From Novosphingobium clariflavum (lineage in GTDB: Bacteria > Pseudomonadota > Alphaproteobacteria > Sphingomonadales > Sphingomonadaceae), in assembly GCF_026420865.1 (NCBI RefSeq), contig NZ_JAPCWC010000017.1, positions 1 to 64,000 on the forward strand: 64,000 bases of DNA. The letters run 5' to 3'. Below are positions 52,897 through 61,919 of the stretch, one piece after another. Numbering within the stretch: position 1 is the first letter of the stretch; the number at the start of each line of letters is the position of its first letter. The translations under genes and the position numbers were made by a program. Below the pieces are notes generated by a model that saw only the letters and a program-made list of their open reading frames with translations, had not been told where the DNA came from and ran no database searches.

Positions 52897-55194
52897 ATGC
52901 ACCAGAAGGAACTGCGGATCGCGCTCGTCTGCTACGGCGGTGTCAGCCTTGCCGTCTACATGCACGGCGTCACCAAGGAACTGTGGAAGACGCTTCAGGC
53001 CAGCCGTACGTTCTGGGCTGGCGACAGCGCGCCCGGGGGCACCACGGCGGTCTACCTCAAGCTGCTGCGCCGCCTGGAGCAGGCCGGGAACCTGCGCCTG
53101 CGGGTACTGTGCGACATTGTCGCCGGTGCCAGCGCAGGCGGGATCAATTCGATCTTCCTGGCACAGGCGATCCATTCCGGCCAGTCGCTGGAGCCGCTGA
53201 CCCAGCTCTGGCTGGAGGTAGCCGACGTCGACGAACTGCTCGATCCTGAGGCCCGGCCCTGGTCTGCGCACACCAAGTTCTGGGCGCAGCCGCTGGTGTC
53301 CTATCTGCTCAGGCGCCCAGGCAATGCCGTCAGCGCCAGCGTGGCCCCGGAAACGCGCCAGGAAGTCCGCGAGAAGCTGTCACGCCTGATCCGCTCGCGC
53401 TGGTTCGAGCCGCCCTTCAGCGGCATCGGCTTCTCCCGGTTGTTGTACCGCGCACTGTCATCGATGGCGGAAACGAGCGGCCCCGGCCTGTTGCCGCAGC
53501 GCCACCCCATCGACCTTTTCGTGACGGCGACCGACTTCAAGGGACACCTGGAAACCCTGCGCCTGCATTCACCCGAACTGGTCCTCGAAAGCGAGCACCG
53601 GCTGACCTTCGGGTTCCGTGCCCGCAGCGGAGCGGCCGAACTGGCGGCGCTCCCCGAACTGGTCATGGCGGCGCGTTCCACCGCCAGCTTTCCCGGCGCA
53701 TTCCCGCCGCTCCAACTCGAGGAGATAGACCTCCTCGTTTCGGAAAACGCCATCGAGTGGCCGGGGCGCGACGCGTTCCTGAAGCGGATCATGCCCGAGC
53801 ACGTGGCCCGCGGCGATCTCGATTCGGTCTCGCTGATCGATGGGTCGGTGCTGGTGAACGCCCCGTTTGCCGACGCCATGCGGGTGCTTCGCAGCCGTCC
53901 CGCGACGCGGGAGATCGATCGGCGTTTCGTCTATATCGATCCGGCCCCCGATCGCGTCGGCGCCGATCTCAGGCGCGACAAGCGCCCGCCGGGCTTCTTC
54001 ACGACCATCTTCGGCTCGCTCTCCTCGATCCCGCGCGAGCAGCCGATCCGCGACAACCTCGAAGCGCTGGAAGAGGAGTCGCGCGAGATGGCGACCTTGC
54101 GCGCCATCGTGCTGGCCCTGCGCCCGGAAATCGAGGAGACGGTCAGCAGTCTGTTCGGCCATACCCTGTTCCTCGACCGCCCCAATCCCAAACGCCTCGC
54201 CGCATGGCGCGCCCGCGCGCAGCAAGCGGCGTTCGATCAGGCCGGGTTTGCCTATCACGGCTATGTGCAGGTGAAGTTCACCGGCGTTGTCACGATGCTG
54301 GCAAGGCTTGTCCACGAAGCCGCGCCGAGCCTTGGCGTCAGCTCCGCGGCACCGATCATGGAGCGCCTCTACAGCCACCTTTCCGATCACGGCATCGACC
54401 GCATGCAGCCCCTGCGCGGCGGAACTTCGCCGGGAATGGCGGCGTTTTTTCGCCTTCATGACATCACTTTCCGCATCCGCCGCCTGCGCCTGCTGGCGCG
54501 GCGCGTGACGCAGGAGTGGCGCCTCGACGGCGATGTCGACGAAAGCCAGCGCGACGCCGCGCGCGAAGCGATCTACGGCGCGCTTGCACTCTACATCGAG
54601 GCGGAGGCGGTCTCGTTCCTCGGGCCGGACTTCACCGAACTGGCGCAAGGCGTCTTCGAAGATCCCGGCGCCCTGCTCGATCACATCGCCAACCGGCGCG
54701 GCTTGCTGCAGATTGACACGCAGGTCGACCAGATCCTTGCCGAGATGCTCTCGTCGATGCCGAGCGGGCTGCGCAAACGACTGCTGCTCGCCTACCTCGG
54801 TTACCCCTTCTACGACACGGTGACGCTACCCCTGCTGCGCGGCGAAGGCCTGGACGAATTCGACCCCATTCGGGTCGACCGGATCTCGCCCGAAGATTGC
54901 CATGCGATCCGGCAGGGACCGATGCTGCGCGGAAGCGAATTCTACAACTTCGGCGCCTTCTTCAGCCGCGCCTACCGCGAGAACGACTATCTGTGGGGCC
55001 GGCTGCACGGGGCCGAGCGCATGATCGAACTGATCGCCTCCGCCCTGGAAGGCGAACATGCGCTGGACGAGCGGGAACTGGACCAGTTCCGCAAGGCGGC
55101 GTTTCTCGCCGTGCTGGATGAGGAGCAGGGGCGGCTCAACGCCGATCCCGGCCTTGTCGGAAGCCTTCGCAGCGAAGTCCTGCGGCGCGTCTGA
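52897..55194 (+). CDS. Large patatin-like phospholipase (patatin plus DUF3376-type C-terminus)
   Basis: This 765-residue protein shows the patatin oxyanion region ALVCYGGVSLAVYMHG, the nucleophile elbow GASAGGINS and the DGS motif of the catalytic Asp (LIDGSVLVNAPF). The fold occupies about residues 5-370; a long mainly helical C-terminal region matches patatin proteins with DUF3376. It has no signal peptide or membrane segment, so it is cytosolic or peripheral. Expected activity is lipid acyl hydrolysis. ATG 52897 was chosen over 52819, which overlaps radA. Confidence 0.88.
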   Translation: MHQKELRIALVCYGGVSLAVYMHGVTKELWKTLQASRTFWAGDSAPGGTTAVYLKLLRRLEQAGNLRLRVLCDIVAGASAGGINSIFLAQAIHSGQSLEPLTQLWLEVADVDELLDPEARPWSAHTKFWAQPLVSYLLRRPGNAVSASVAPETRQEVREKLSRLIRSRWFEPPFSGIGFSRLLYRALSSMAETSGPGLLPQRHPIDLFVTATDFKGHLETLRLHSPELVLESEHRLTFGFRARSGAAELAALPELVMAARSTASFPGAFPPLQLEEIDLLVSENAIEWPGRDAFLKRIMPEHVARGDLDSVSLIDGSVLVNAPFADAMRVLRSRPATREIDRRFVYIDPAPDRVGADLRRDKRPPGFFTTIFGSLSSIPREQPIRDNLEALEEESREMATLRAIVLALRPEIEETVSSLFGHTLFLDRPNPKRLAAWRARAQQAAFDQAGFAYHGYVQVKFTGVVTMLARLVHEAAPSLGVSSAAPIMERLYSHLSDHGIDRMQPLRGGTSPGMAAFFRLHDITFRIRRLRLLARRVTQEWRLDGDVDESQRDAAREAIYGALALYIEAEAVSFLGPDFTELAQGVFEDPGALLDHIANRRGLLQIDTQVDQILAEMLSSMPSGLRKRLLLAYLGYPFYDTVTLPLLRGEGLDEFDPIRVDRISPEDCHAIRQGPMLRGSEFYNFGAFFSRAYRENDYLWGRLHGAERMIELIASALEGEHALDERELDQFRKAAFLAVLDEEQGRLNADPGLVGSLRSEVLRRV

Positions 55195-55207
55195 AGCCCA
55201 AAAACAA

Positions 55208-55243
55208 TCACTCCGCCCTCGCTTGCGCGCGGGCGGAGTGATC
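55208..55243. terminator. Strong bidirectional terminator between the patatin gene and dnaJ
   Basis: A 12-bp perfect stem (55208-55219 with 55232-55243) encloses a 12-base loop and is preceded by an A-run. It sits between convergent genes. Confidence 0.8.
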
Positions 55244-55271
55244 TGAATTCCAGCTCGGAAACCTTACAGGG

Positions 55272-56411
55272 TTACTCGGTCAGGTCGTTCCATGCTTCCT
55301 TGATGCGATCGAAGAAGCCCTTGGAACCGGGGCATTCCTCGCCAGTCTCGGTCGACTGGAGTTCGCGCAGGATTTCCTTCTGGCGCGCGGAGAGCTTGGT
55401 CGGCGTCTCCACGGTGATCTCGATGACGAGATCGCCCCGCCCGCGCCCTTGCAGCACGGGCATGCCCGCACCGCGCTTGCGCAGTTGCTTGCCTGACTGG
55501 ATCCCCGCGGGAATGTCCAGCGAGATCGTCTCGCCGTCGATGCCCGGGATTTCGATCGAGCCGCCCAGCGCCGCGGTGGTGAAGGTGATCGGAACCTGGG
55601 TCAGCAGCGAGGTGCCGTCCCGTTCGAACACCTTGTGGCGCTTGACGTGGAGGAAGATATAGAGGTCGCCCGGAGGCGCTCCGAACGGCCCGGCCTCACC
55701 CTTGCCGGCAAGGCGGATGCGCGTGCCCGAATCCACGCCCGGCGGGATTTCCACTTCCAGCGTCTGCGGACGATCCACCCGGCCCTCGCCGCCGCAGGCG
55801 CGGCACGGCTTCTCGATGACCTCACCCCGGCCGTGACAGGTCGGGCAGGTGCGTTCCACCACGAAGAAGCCCTGCTGCGCGCGCACCTTGCCGTGGCCGG
55901 CGCACATGTTGCAGGTGCGCTTGCCCGTACCGGGTTCGGCGCCGGTGCCCTTGCAGGGCTCGCATCCCTGCGAGACCTCGATGGTGATCTCGGTCGACTT
56001 GCCGTGGAACGCCTCGTCGAGGCTGACCTCCATGTCGTAGCGCAAGTCGGCACCGCGGCGCGCCTGCTGGCGACCGCCACCGCCGCCACCGAAGGCGCTG
56101 CCGAAGATGGATTCGAAGATGTCGCCGATGTCGCCGAACTCGGCGCCCATGCCGGGGCCGCCGCCACCGCCCATCCCTTGCTGGAACGCGGCATGGCCAT
56201 AGCGATCGTAGGCCGCCCGCTTCTGCGGGTCCTTGAGGCAGTCATAGGCCTCGTTGATCTGCTTGAAGCGCGCTTCGGCTTCGTTATCGCCGGGGTTCTT
56301 GTCCGGGTGATAACGCATGGCAAGGCGGCGATAGGCCGACTTCAGCACCTTGTCGTCGGCGGTGCGCTCGCACTCGAGCAGTTCGTAATAGTCGATTTCG
56401 GTAGCTGACAC
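55272..56411 (-). CDS. dnaJ: Chaperone protein DnaJ
   Basis: This 379-residue Hsp40 stimulates the DnaK ATPase. It has a J-domain with HPD (YHPDKNPGD), a Gly-rich linker (GMGGGGGPGMGAEFGD), and four CxxCxGxG zinc repeats (CEPCKGTG, CNMCAGHG, CPTCHGRG, CRACGGEG). The C-terminal substrate-binding domain follows. The start is GTG 56411. It lies 81 bases downstream of dnaK on the same strand. Confidence 0.97.
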   Translation of the reverse strand: MSATEIDYYELLECERTADDKVLKSAYRRLAMRYHPDKNPGDNEAEARFKQINEAYDCLKDPQKRAAYDRYGHAAFQQGMGGGGGPGMGAEFGDIGDIFESIFGSAFGGGGGGRQQARRGADLRYDMEVSLDEAFHGKSTEITIEVSQGCEPCKGTGAEPGTGKRTCNMCAGHGKVRAQQGFFVVERTCPTCHGRGEVIEKPCRACGGEGRVDRPQTLEVEIPPGVDSGTRIRLAGKGEAGPFGAPPGDLYIFLHVKRHKVFERDGTSLLTQVPITFTTAALGGSIEIPGIDGETISLDIPAGIQSGKQLRKRGAGMPVLQGRGRGDLVIEITVETPTKLSARQKEILRELQSTETGEECPGSKGFFDRIKEAWNDLTE

Positions 56412-56492
56412 GTCTCGTTATTCCCCGCGTGCAACCTGGCCGCCACCGTCGCCCCTGGCAACGATGACGGCCACGCTAGTCATGAGGACCGA

Positions 56493-58400
56493 TCAGCCCT
56501 TGTTTTCGTCGACTTCCGAGAACTCGGCATCGACGACGTCGTCGTCACCGGCCGGAGCAGCGTCCGGCGAAGCGGCCGAGGCCTGCTCCTTCTCGTAGAT
56601 GGCCTGGCCCATCTTCATGGCGACTTCGGTCAGCGCCTGCGCCTTGGCGGTGATGTCGGCGGGTTCACCGCCTTCGATCGCTGCCTTGGTTGCGGCGATG
56701 GCCGCCTCGACTTCCGACTTCAGGCCGGCGTCGATCTTGTCGCCATGCTCGGCGATCTGCTGCTCGGTCGCGTGGACGAGGCTGTCGGCGTTGTTCTTGG
56801 CCTCGGCGGCCTCACGACGCTTCTTGTCCTCTTCGGCGAACTTCTCGGCATCCTTGACCATCTGGTCGATGTCGGAATCCGACAGGCCACCCGACGCCTG
56901 GATGCGGATCTGCTGCTCCTTGCCGGTGCCCTTGTCCTTGGCCGAGACGTTGACAAGGCCGTTGGCATCGATGTCGAAGGTGACTTCGATCTGCGGCACG
57001 CCGCGACGTGCCGGCGGAATGCCGACGAGGTCGAACTGGCCAAGCAGTTTGTTGTCCTGCGCCATCTCGCGCTCGCCCTGGAACACGCGGATGGTCACCG
57101 CCTGCTGGTTGTCCTCGGCGGTCGAGTAGACCTGGCTCTTCTTGGTCGGGATCGTCGTGTTGCGGTCGATCATCTTGGTCATGATGCCGCCCAGCGTCTC
57201 GATGCCCAGCGACAGCGGGGTCACGTCGAGCAGCAGCACGTCCTTGACGTCGCCCTGGAGAACGCCGGCCTGGATCGCCGCGCCCATGGCGACGACTTCA
57301 TCCGGGTTCACGCCGGTGTGGGGCTCCTTGCCGAAGAAGTCCTTCACCACGTCACGCACCTTGGGCATGCGGGTCATGCCGCCCACGAGCACGACGTCGT
57401 CGATTTCCTTGGCCGAGATGCCGGCATCGGCCAGCGCCTTGCGGCAGGGTTCGAGCGTACGCTGGATCAGGTCCGCAACCATCTTCTCGAGGTCCGAACG
57501 GGTGATCGTTTCCACGAGGTGCAGCGGGGTGGTGGCGCCGCCTTCCATGCGTGCGGTGATGAAGGGCAGGTTGACCTCGGTCGTCGCGGTGGACGAGAGT
57601 TCGATCTTCGCCTTCTCGGCCGCTTCCTTCAGGCGCTGCAGAGCGAGCTTGTCGGTCCGCAGGTCCATGCCTTCCTTGGCCTTGAACTTGTCGGCCAGCC
57701 ATTCGACGACCTTGGTGTCGAAGTCTTCACCGCCGAGGAAGGTGTCGCCGTTGGTCGACTTCACTTCGAACACGCCGTCGCCGATCTCGAGGATCGAGAC
57801 GTCGAAGGTACCGCCGCCAAGGTCGTAGACGGCGATGGTCTTGCCGTCCTGCTTGTCGAGGCCATAGGCGAGCGCGGCCGCGGTCGGCTCGTTGATGATG
57901 CGCAGCACTTCAAGACCGGCGATCTGGCCGGCGTCCTTGGTCGCCTGGCGCTGCGCGTCGTTGAAGTAGGCGGGCACGGTGATGACGGCCTGCGTCACGG
58001 TCTCGCCGAGGTACGATTCGGCGGTTTCCTTCATCTTCTGCAGCGTGAAGGCAGAGATCTGCGACGGGCTGTAGTCTTCGCCGCCGGCCTGGACCCAGGC
58101 GTCGCCGTTCTTGCCCTTGACGATGTGGTACGGAACCAGCTCGGTGTCCTTCTTGGTCACCGGGTCGTCGAAGCGGCGGCCGATGAGGCGCTTCACCGCG
58201 AAAATCGTGTTGTCGCCGTTGGTCACGGCCTGGCGCTTCGCAGGCTGCCCGATCAGGCGCTCACCATCCTTGGTGAAAGCGACGATCGAGGGCGTGGTGC
58301 GCGCACCTTCGGAATTCTCGATGACCTTCGGCTTGCCGCCGTCCATCACGGCGACGCAGCTGTTGGTGGTGCCGAGGTCGATACCAATTACTTTTGCCAT
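56493..58400 (-). CDS. dnaK: Chaperone protein DnaK (Hsp70)
   Basis: This 635-residue ATP-dependent chaperone has an N-terminal ATPase (MAKVIGIDLGTTNSC, YDLGGGTFDVSIL), the linker DVTPLSLGIETLGG, and a substrate-binding domain with helical lid. It ends in the acidic tail DVVDAEFSEVDENKG, typical of proteobacterial DnaK. ATG 58400 is preferred to ATG 58409 because GAGGA is correctly placed. An RpoH promoter lies about 98 bases upstream. Confidence 0.98.
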   Translation of the reverse strand: MAKVIGIDLGTTNSCVAVMDGGKPKVIENSEGARTTPSIVAFTKDGERLIGQPAKRQAVTNGDNTIFAVKRLIGRRFDDPVTKKDTELVPYHIVKGKNGDAWVQAGGEDYSPSQISAFTLQKMKETAESYLGETVTQAVITVPAYFNDAQRQATKDAGQIAGLEVLRIINEPTAAALAYGLDKQDGKTIAVYDLGGGTFDVSILEIGDGVFEVKSTNGDTFLGGEDFDTKVVEWLADKFKAKEGMDLRTDKLALQRLKEAAEKAKIELSSTATTEVNLPFITARMEGGATTPLHLVETITRSDLEKMVADLIQRTLEPCRKALADAGISAKEIDDVVLVGGMTRMPKVRDVVKDFFGKEPHTGVNPDEVVAMGAAIQAGVLQGDVKDVLLLDVTPLSLGIETLGGIMTKMIDRNTTIPTKKSQVYSTAEDNQQAVTIRVFQGEREMAQDNKLLGQFDLVGIPPARRGVPQIEVTFDIDANGLVNVSAKDKGTGKEQQIRIQASGGLSDSDIDQMVKDAEKFAEEDKKRREAAEAKNNADSLVHATEQQIAEHGDKIDAGLKSEVEAAIAATKAAIEGGEPADITAKAQALTEVAMKMGQAIYEKEQASAASPDAAPAGDDDVVDAEFSEVDENKG

Positions 58401-58505
58401 TATCCCCATTCCTCACGTCAGTGGATGACACCGCGCGGATGGCCTCCCTCGAAAGAGGCAAGGCGGCTTGCACGGCTCGATGACGTTCAAAGTCGTCGAT
58501 GCGCC

Positions 58506-58533
58506 ATATAGGTGCGGTTTATCTTGGAACAAG
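58506..58533 (-). promoter_or_regulatory. RpoH (sigma-32) promoter of dnaK
   Basis: On the minus strand CTTG (58533-58530), a 17-base spacer and CCTATAT (58512-58506) match the alphaproteobacterial heat-shock consensus CTTG-N17/18-CYTATNT. The start would be near 58499, giving a leader of about 100 bases. Confidence 0.75.
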
Positions 58534-58629
58534 AGCGTTGCGATGGCATTAGGCACGCGAAATTTTCATGGCCCGGCAAAACCATGTCGGACCAGCCAGA
58601 AGCTCGGATTTCGAGAAGGATACCTCCCC

Positions 58630-59280
58630 GTGGACAAAAGCCGCTCGCTCAGCCTCATCGCCGCCGCCCTGATCGTTTCGCTGTCAGGCTGCAAGCAGGA
58701 GGCACCGGCGACAACGGACAGCGCCAGCACCGCCGCTTCCGAAGCGGGCGCCGGAATTTCCGCGCGCGACGGCAAGCTGCTGCTGCCTGCCGTGGCCGGA
58801 CGCCCGGGTGCGGCCTACTTCACGGTGCGCAACGACAGCGGCATCGCAGCCGCGCTCACCGGCGTCGCCATCGCCGGGGCCGGCAAGGCCCAGATGCACG
58901 AGACCAGCGGCGGCTCGATGAAGGCGGTCAATTCGCTGCCGATCGCGCCCGGCGCCGAGATCGAGTTTGCCCCGGGCGGGCTTCATGTCATGGTCTTCGA
59001 CCTTTCCCCCACACTGAAGGCGGGTCAGTCGACCGACCTGACCCTGACTTTCGCCAACGGCGAAACGATCAAGATGCCGGTCATGATCGACAGCATCGGC
59101 GGCAACGGCGACGACATGGAAGGCATGGGGCCGATGCCCAACCCCAGCAGCCCCTCCACCAGCACCCCCAGCAACGCCGTCACTGGGGCAAGTGCGCACG
59201 ATCATGGCAGCCAGGACCACGGCGGGCACGATGCCGCGAAGAGCGATGCCATGGCCTCGATGCCCGGGATGGATCACTGA
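58630..59280 (+). CDS. PCu(A)C-family copper-binding lipoprotein
   Basis: This 216-residue copper metallochaperone-type lipoprotein starts at GTG 58630 (AAGGA about 10 bases upstream). Its lipobox IVSLSGC places the lipidated Cys near residue 21. The PCu(A)C domain (about 45-155) has the Met/His set in QMHETSGGSMKAV and GGLHVMVFDL. A His/Met-rich tail of about 50 residues (HDHGSQDHGGHD, MASMPGMDH) adds possible Cu sites. Members deliver Cu(I) to cytochrome oxidase. It is transcribed divergently from dnaK. Confidence 0.88.
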   Translation: MDKSRSLSLIAAALIVSLSGCKQEAPATTDSASTAASEAGAGISARDGKLLLPAVAGRPGAAYFTVRNDSGIAAALTGVAIAGAGKAQMHETSGGSMKAVNSLPIAPGAEIEFAPGGLHVMVFDLSPTLKAGQSTDLTLTFANGETIKMPVMIDSIGGNGDDMEGMGPMPNPSSPSTSTPSNAVTGASAHDHGSQDHGGHDAAKSDAMASMPGMDH

Positions 59281-59309
59281 CCCCCGGGGGACCCGCCGCC
59301 GCCTGCCTG

Positions 59310-59768
59310 GTGGGCGGCGAACGGCCACTGACCCAGGGCGAATGCATACTCGTCGCGGACGTATTCGGCGCTGTCATCGACTGCGCCTCGGTGCGCATCC
59401 GGCGGCGGCGCTGGTTTCCGTTCCAGCCCGCCAATGTCGTGATGGCCCCGTGCGGCCACTTGCACTTCCATCCGCGCTCGCCGCTCTATCACGACGACTT
59501 TGCGTCGGCCTCGCCGCTGCTGCAAGGATTGTTCATCCACGAGATGGTGCACGTCTGGCAGGCCCAGACCAAGGGCCGCTGGTACCTGCCGCTGATGCGC
59601 CATCCGCTATGCCGATATGACTACACTCTGAAGCCGGGCTGGCCGCTCGGCCGCTACGGCATCGAGCAGCAGGCGGAAATTGTCCGCCACGCCTTTCTGC
59701 TCAAGCGCGGATGGCGCGTGCCCGGCGCCGTCTCGTTGGACAGCTACCGCGCGATCCTGCCGTTCTGA
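59310..59768 (+). CDS. Small HExxH-containing protein (vgr-related/minigluzincin-like)
   Basis: This 152-residue protein most likely starts at GTG 59310 (VGGERPLTQGE). A zinc-protease-like FIHEMVHVWQAQ motif is followed by conserved-looking MRHPLCRYDYTL and RYGIEQQAEIVRHAF, which may supply the third ligand. I recall similar proteins annotated as vgr-related, but no secretion-system genes are near. No signal peptide is seen. It lies 29 bases after the copper lipoprotein. Confidence 0.7.
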   Translation: MGGERPLTQGECILVADVFGAVIDCASVRIRRRRWFPFQPANVVMAPCGHLHFHPRSPLYHDDFASASPLLQGLFIHEMVHVWQAQTKGRWYLPLMRHPLCRYDYTLKPGWPLGRYGIEQQAEIVRHAFLLKRGWRVPGAVSLDSYRAILPF

Positions 59769-59775
59769 TCGACCG

Positions 59776-60033
59776 TCAGCAGCGGCGATCCCAGTAGCGC
59801 CGACCATCGCGGTCGTAACGATAGCAGCCGTCCTTCTTCTTCTGGGTGGAGCCAACCGCAGCGCCTGCGGCGGCGCCGACCGCAGCGCCCGTGCCGACAT
59901 CGCCTCCGGTCACCGCGCCGACACCAGCGCCCAGCGCGCCGCCCGCCAGCGCGCCCTCGCCAGCATAATTGCTCGCACAGCCCGCCATGGCGAGCGCGCT
60001 TGCAGCAAGGATGGGAATCGTGAACTTGCGCAT
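59776..60033 (-). CDS. Glycine-zipper outer-membrane lipoprotein
   Basis: This 85-residue lipoprotein has lipobox LAMAGC near residue 16 and a glycine zipper (GALAGGALGAGVGAVTGGDV then GTGAAVGAAAGAAVG). It ends in a short Tyr/Arg-rich tail with two Cys (CYRYDRDGRRYWDRRC). ATG 60033 has GGGAGAA upstream. Such proteins associate with the envelope; the function is unknown. Confidence 0.8.
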   Translation of the reverse strand: MRKFTIPILAASALAMAGCASNYAGEGALAGGALGAGVGAVTGGDVGTGAAVGAAAGAAVGSTQKKKDGCYRYDRDGRRYWDRRC

Positions 60034-60152
60034 GACATTTCTCCCGTTGTTCAGGTCACATGCCTGAGCAACGGGAGCCAATGCCATGAAGTTCCGGATC
60101 TTTCCGCGACACGCCCGCATCGAACGACAAGGCGTGTCGCCGAAAAAGAGCG

Positions 60153-60704
60153 TCAGTCCGGCTTCTTCGCCACGGCCACCATGGCCGGACGCAGCAGGCG
60201 GTCCTTGATCATGTAGCCCGACTGCAGTTCCTGCACGACGGTGCCCGGTTCGGCATCCGCCGAGGGCACTTCGATCATCGCCTGATGCTGGTTGGGATCA
60301 AGCGGCAGGCCCACGGCGGCCACGCGGGTGATGCCGTGGTTGCCGAAGACCTTCTCGATCTCGCGGCCCGTGGCCTCGATGCCGGCAACGATGCTCTTCA
60401 GCTTTTCGTCCTCGCGCAGGTCAGCGGGAATCGCCGAAAGCGCGCGCGAAAGATTGTCGGCCACCGAGAGGATGTCGCGGGCAAAGCCGGTCGCGGCATA
60501 GGCGCGGGTGTCGGCGATGTCCTTTTCGAGACGGCGACGCACGTTCTGCGTTTCGGCACGCGCATAGAGCGCTTCCTGCTTCGCCGTTTCCAGTTCCTCG
60601 CGCAGTTTGGCGAGTTCGGGGGATTCGATCATATCCTCGGGCACACCCTTCAGTTCTTCGGCCTTTGCCGCTTCATCTGCCGACTGCGTCTTATCTTCGG
60701 TCAT
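60153..60704 (-). CDS. grpE: Nucleotide exchange factor GrpE
   Basis: This 183-residue DnaK cochaperone has a long N-terminal coiled coil (about 30-75) and the C-terminal beta-wing with LDPNQHQAMIEV, TVVQELQSGYMIKDRLLRPA and VAVAKKPD. ATG 60704 gives the usual acidic start. It follows hrcA by 16 bases, so the two are cotranscribed. Confidence 0.96.
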   Translation of the reverse strand: MTEDKTQSADEAAKAEELKGVPEDMIESPELAKLREELETAKQEALYARAETQNVRRRLEKDIADTRAYAATGFARDILSVADNLSRALSAIPADLREDEKLKSIVAGIEATGREIEKVFGNHGITRVAAVGLPLDPNQHQAMIEVPSADAEPGTVVQELQSGYMIKDRLLRPAMVAVAKKPD

Positions 60705-60720
60705 TATTCTTAGGTTCCAG

Positions 60721-61758
60721 CTATCCGATGAGCTTGCCCAGGCTCTGGGCAGTGAAGTCCACCATGGGGACAACGCGCGCATAATTCAACCGCGTCGGAC
60801 CGATAACCCCCACTACGCCGACCACCCGCCCGTCGCGGTCGCGATAGGGCGAGGCGATGACGGATGAGCCGGAGAGCGCAAACAGGCGGTTCTCCGAACC
60901 GATGAAGATGCGCGTCGATTCGGCCTCGCGGGCAAGATCGAGCAGGTCGGCGACCGACTGCTTGTTCTCGAGATCGTCGAGCAGCGAGCGGACCCGTTCG
61001 AGATCGGCAAGCGCGCTCTCGTCGAGCAGGTTGGCTTGCCCGCGCACGATCAGTACCGGGCGCGCGGCCGCATCCTCGCTCCAGACCGCAAGCCCCCGTT
61101 CCACCAGTTCGCGGCTGGCGGCATCGAGCGCGGACTTGCCGCTGACGATATCGCCGCGCATCGCGCGTGCAGCTTCGGCCAGCGTGCGCCCCGAAAGATG
61201 CGCAGAAATGTAGTTGGAAGCCTCTTCCAGCGCGCCGGGCGGCAGGATCGCGGGCAGTTCGACCACCCGGTTCTCCACCGCGCCATCCTCGCCGACCAGT
61301 ACGGCGAGCGCCCTGCCCGGCCCCAGCGGCACCAGTTGCAGGTGCATGAGCCGGGGCTCGCGGCGCGGCACCATGACCACTCCCGCCCCCGATGTGAGGC
61401 TGGAAAGCAGCGAGCTTGTCGCCTCCAGCGCCGCCTCGATCGGTCCGGGCGCGGAAATACGGCTTTCGATGGCCAGCCGCTCTTCCACGGTCGGTTCGGC
61501 AACCTGCATGATGCCGTCCACGAACAGGCGCAGGCCGGCCTCGGTGGGCAGCCGCCCGGCACTGGTGTGCGGCGCCGCCAGCAGCCCCAGCGATTCGAGA
61601 TCGGCAAGGACCGACCGGATCGAGGCCGAGGACAGGTTCATCCCGCCAGCCAGCGCCTTCGAGCCGACCGGAGTGCCGGTGGCCAGATATCCCTCCACCA
61701 CCAGACGGAAGATGTCCCGCGCACGGGTGGTCAGTTCGGAGATCGGCGGGCCTGGCAT
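60721..61758 (-). CDS. hrcA: Heat-inducible transcription repressor HrcA
   Basis: This 345-residue repressor of CIRCE-controlled genes has an N-terminal winged helix (ARDIFRLVVEGYLATGTPVG, SSASIRSVLADLESLG, HTSAGRLPTEAG) and a C-terminal GAF-like domain. ATG 61758 is used; GTG 61761 directly precedes it. No CIRCE element is present at its own promoter. An RpoH-like promoter abuts the start codon. Confidence 0.95.
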   Translation of the reverse strand: MPGPPISELTTRARDIFRLVVEGYLATGTPVGSKALAGGMNLSSASIRSVLADLESLGLLAAPHTSAGRLPTEAGLRLFVDGIMQVAEPTVEERLAIESRISAPGPIEAALEATSSLLSSLTSGAGVVMVPRREPRLMHLQLVPLGPGRALAVLVGEDGAVENRVVELPAILPPGALEEASNYISAHLSGRTLAEAARAMRGDIVSGKSALDAASRELVERGLAVWSEDAAARPVLIVRGQANLLDESALADLERVRSLLDDLENKQSVADLLDLAREAESTRIFIGSENRLFALSGSSVIASPYRDRDGRVVGVVGVIGPTRLNYARVVPMVDFTAQSLGKLIG

Positions 61759-61768
61759 CACACCGTCA

Positions 61769-61796
61769 ATTTAGGCGATCGCGGAGCGGCCTCAAG
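61769..61796 (-). promoter_or_regulatory. RpoH-like promoter of hrcA-grpE
   Basis: CTTG (61796-61793), a 17-base spacer and CCTAAAT (61775-61769) differ from the heat-shock consensus at one -10 base. The predicted transcription start (about 61762) falls next to the first codon, so the mRNA would be leaderless. Confidence 0.5.
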
Positions 61797-61919
61797 CCAA
61801 ATGCGAACAGGATTGTCCGATTGCCGCATTTTCATGCGCCGGAGGTGTTTCCCCTGCGTGCGAAAATGCTCTAGGGGGCGCCGGTAATCAACGACCAGAC
61901 TTTGACCAGAGGAATTCCC

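Noticed and set aside
56745..58511. 588-residue plus-strand open frame
   Set aside because: It is antisense to dnaK. Long antisense frames opposite dnaK are a known compositional artefact.
61759..61919. CIRCE operator at hrcA
   Set aside because: No TTAGCACTC-N9-GAGTGCTAA-like inverted repeat is present between hrcA and rph.
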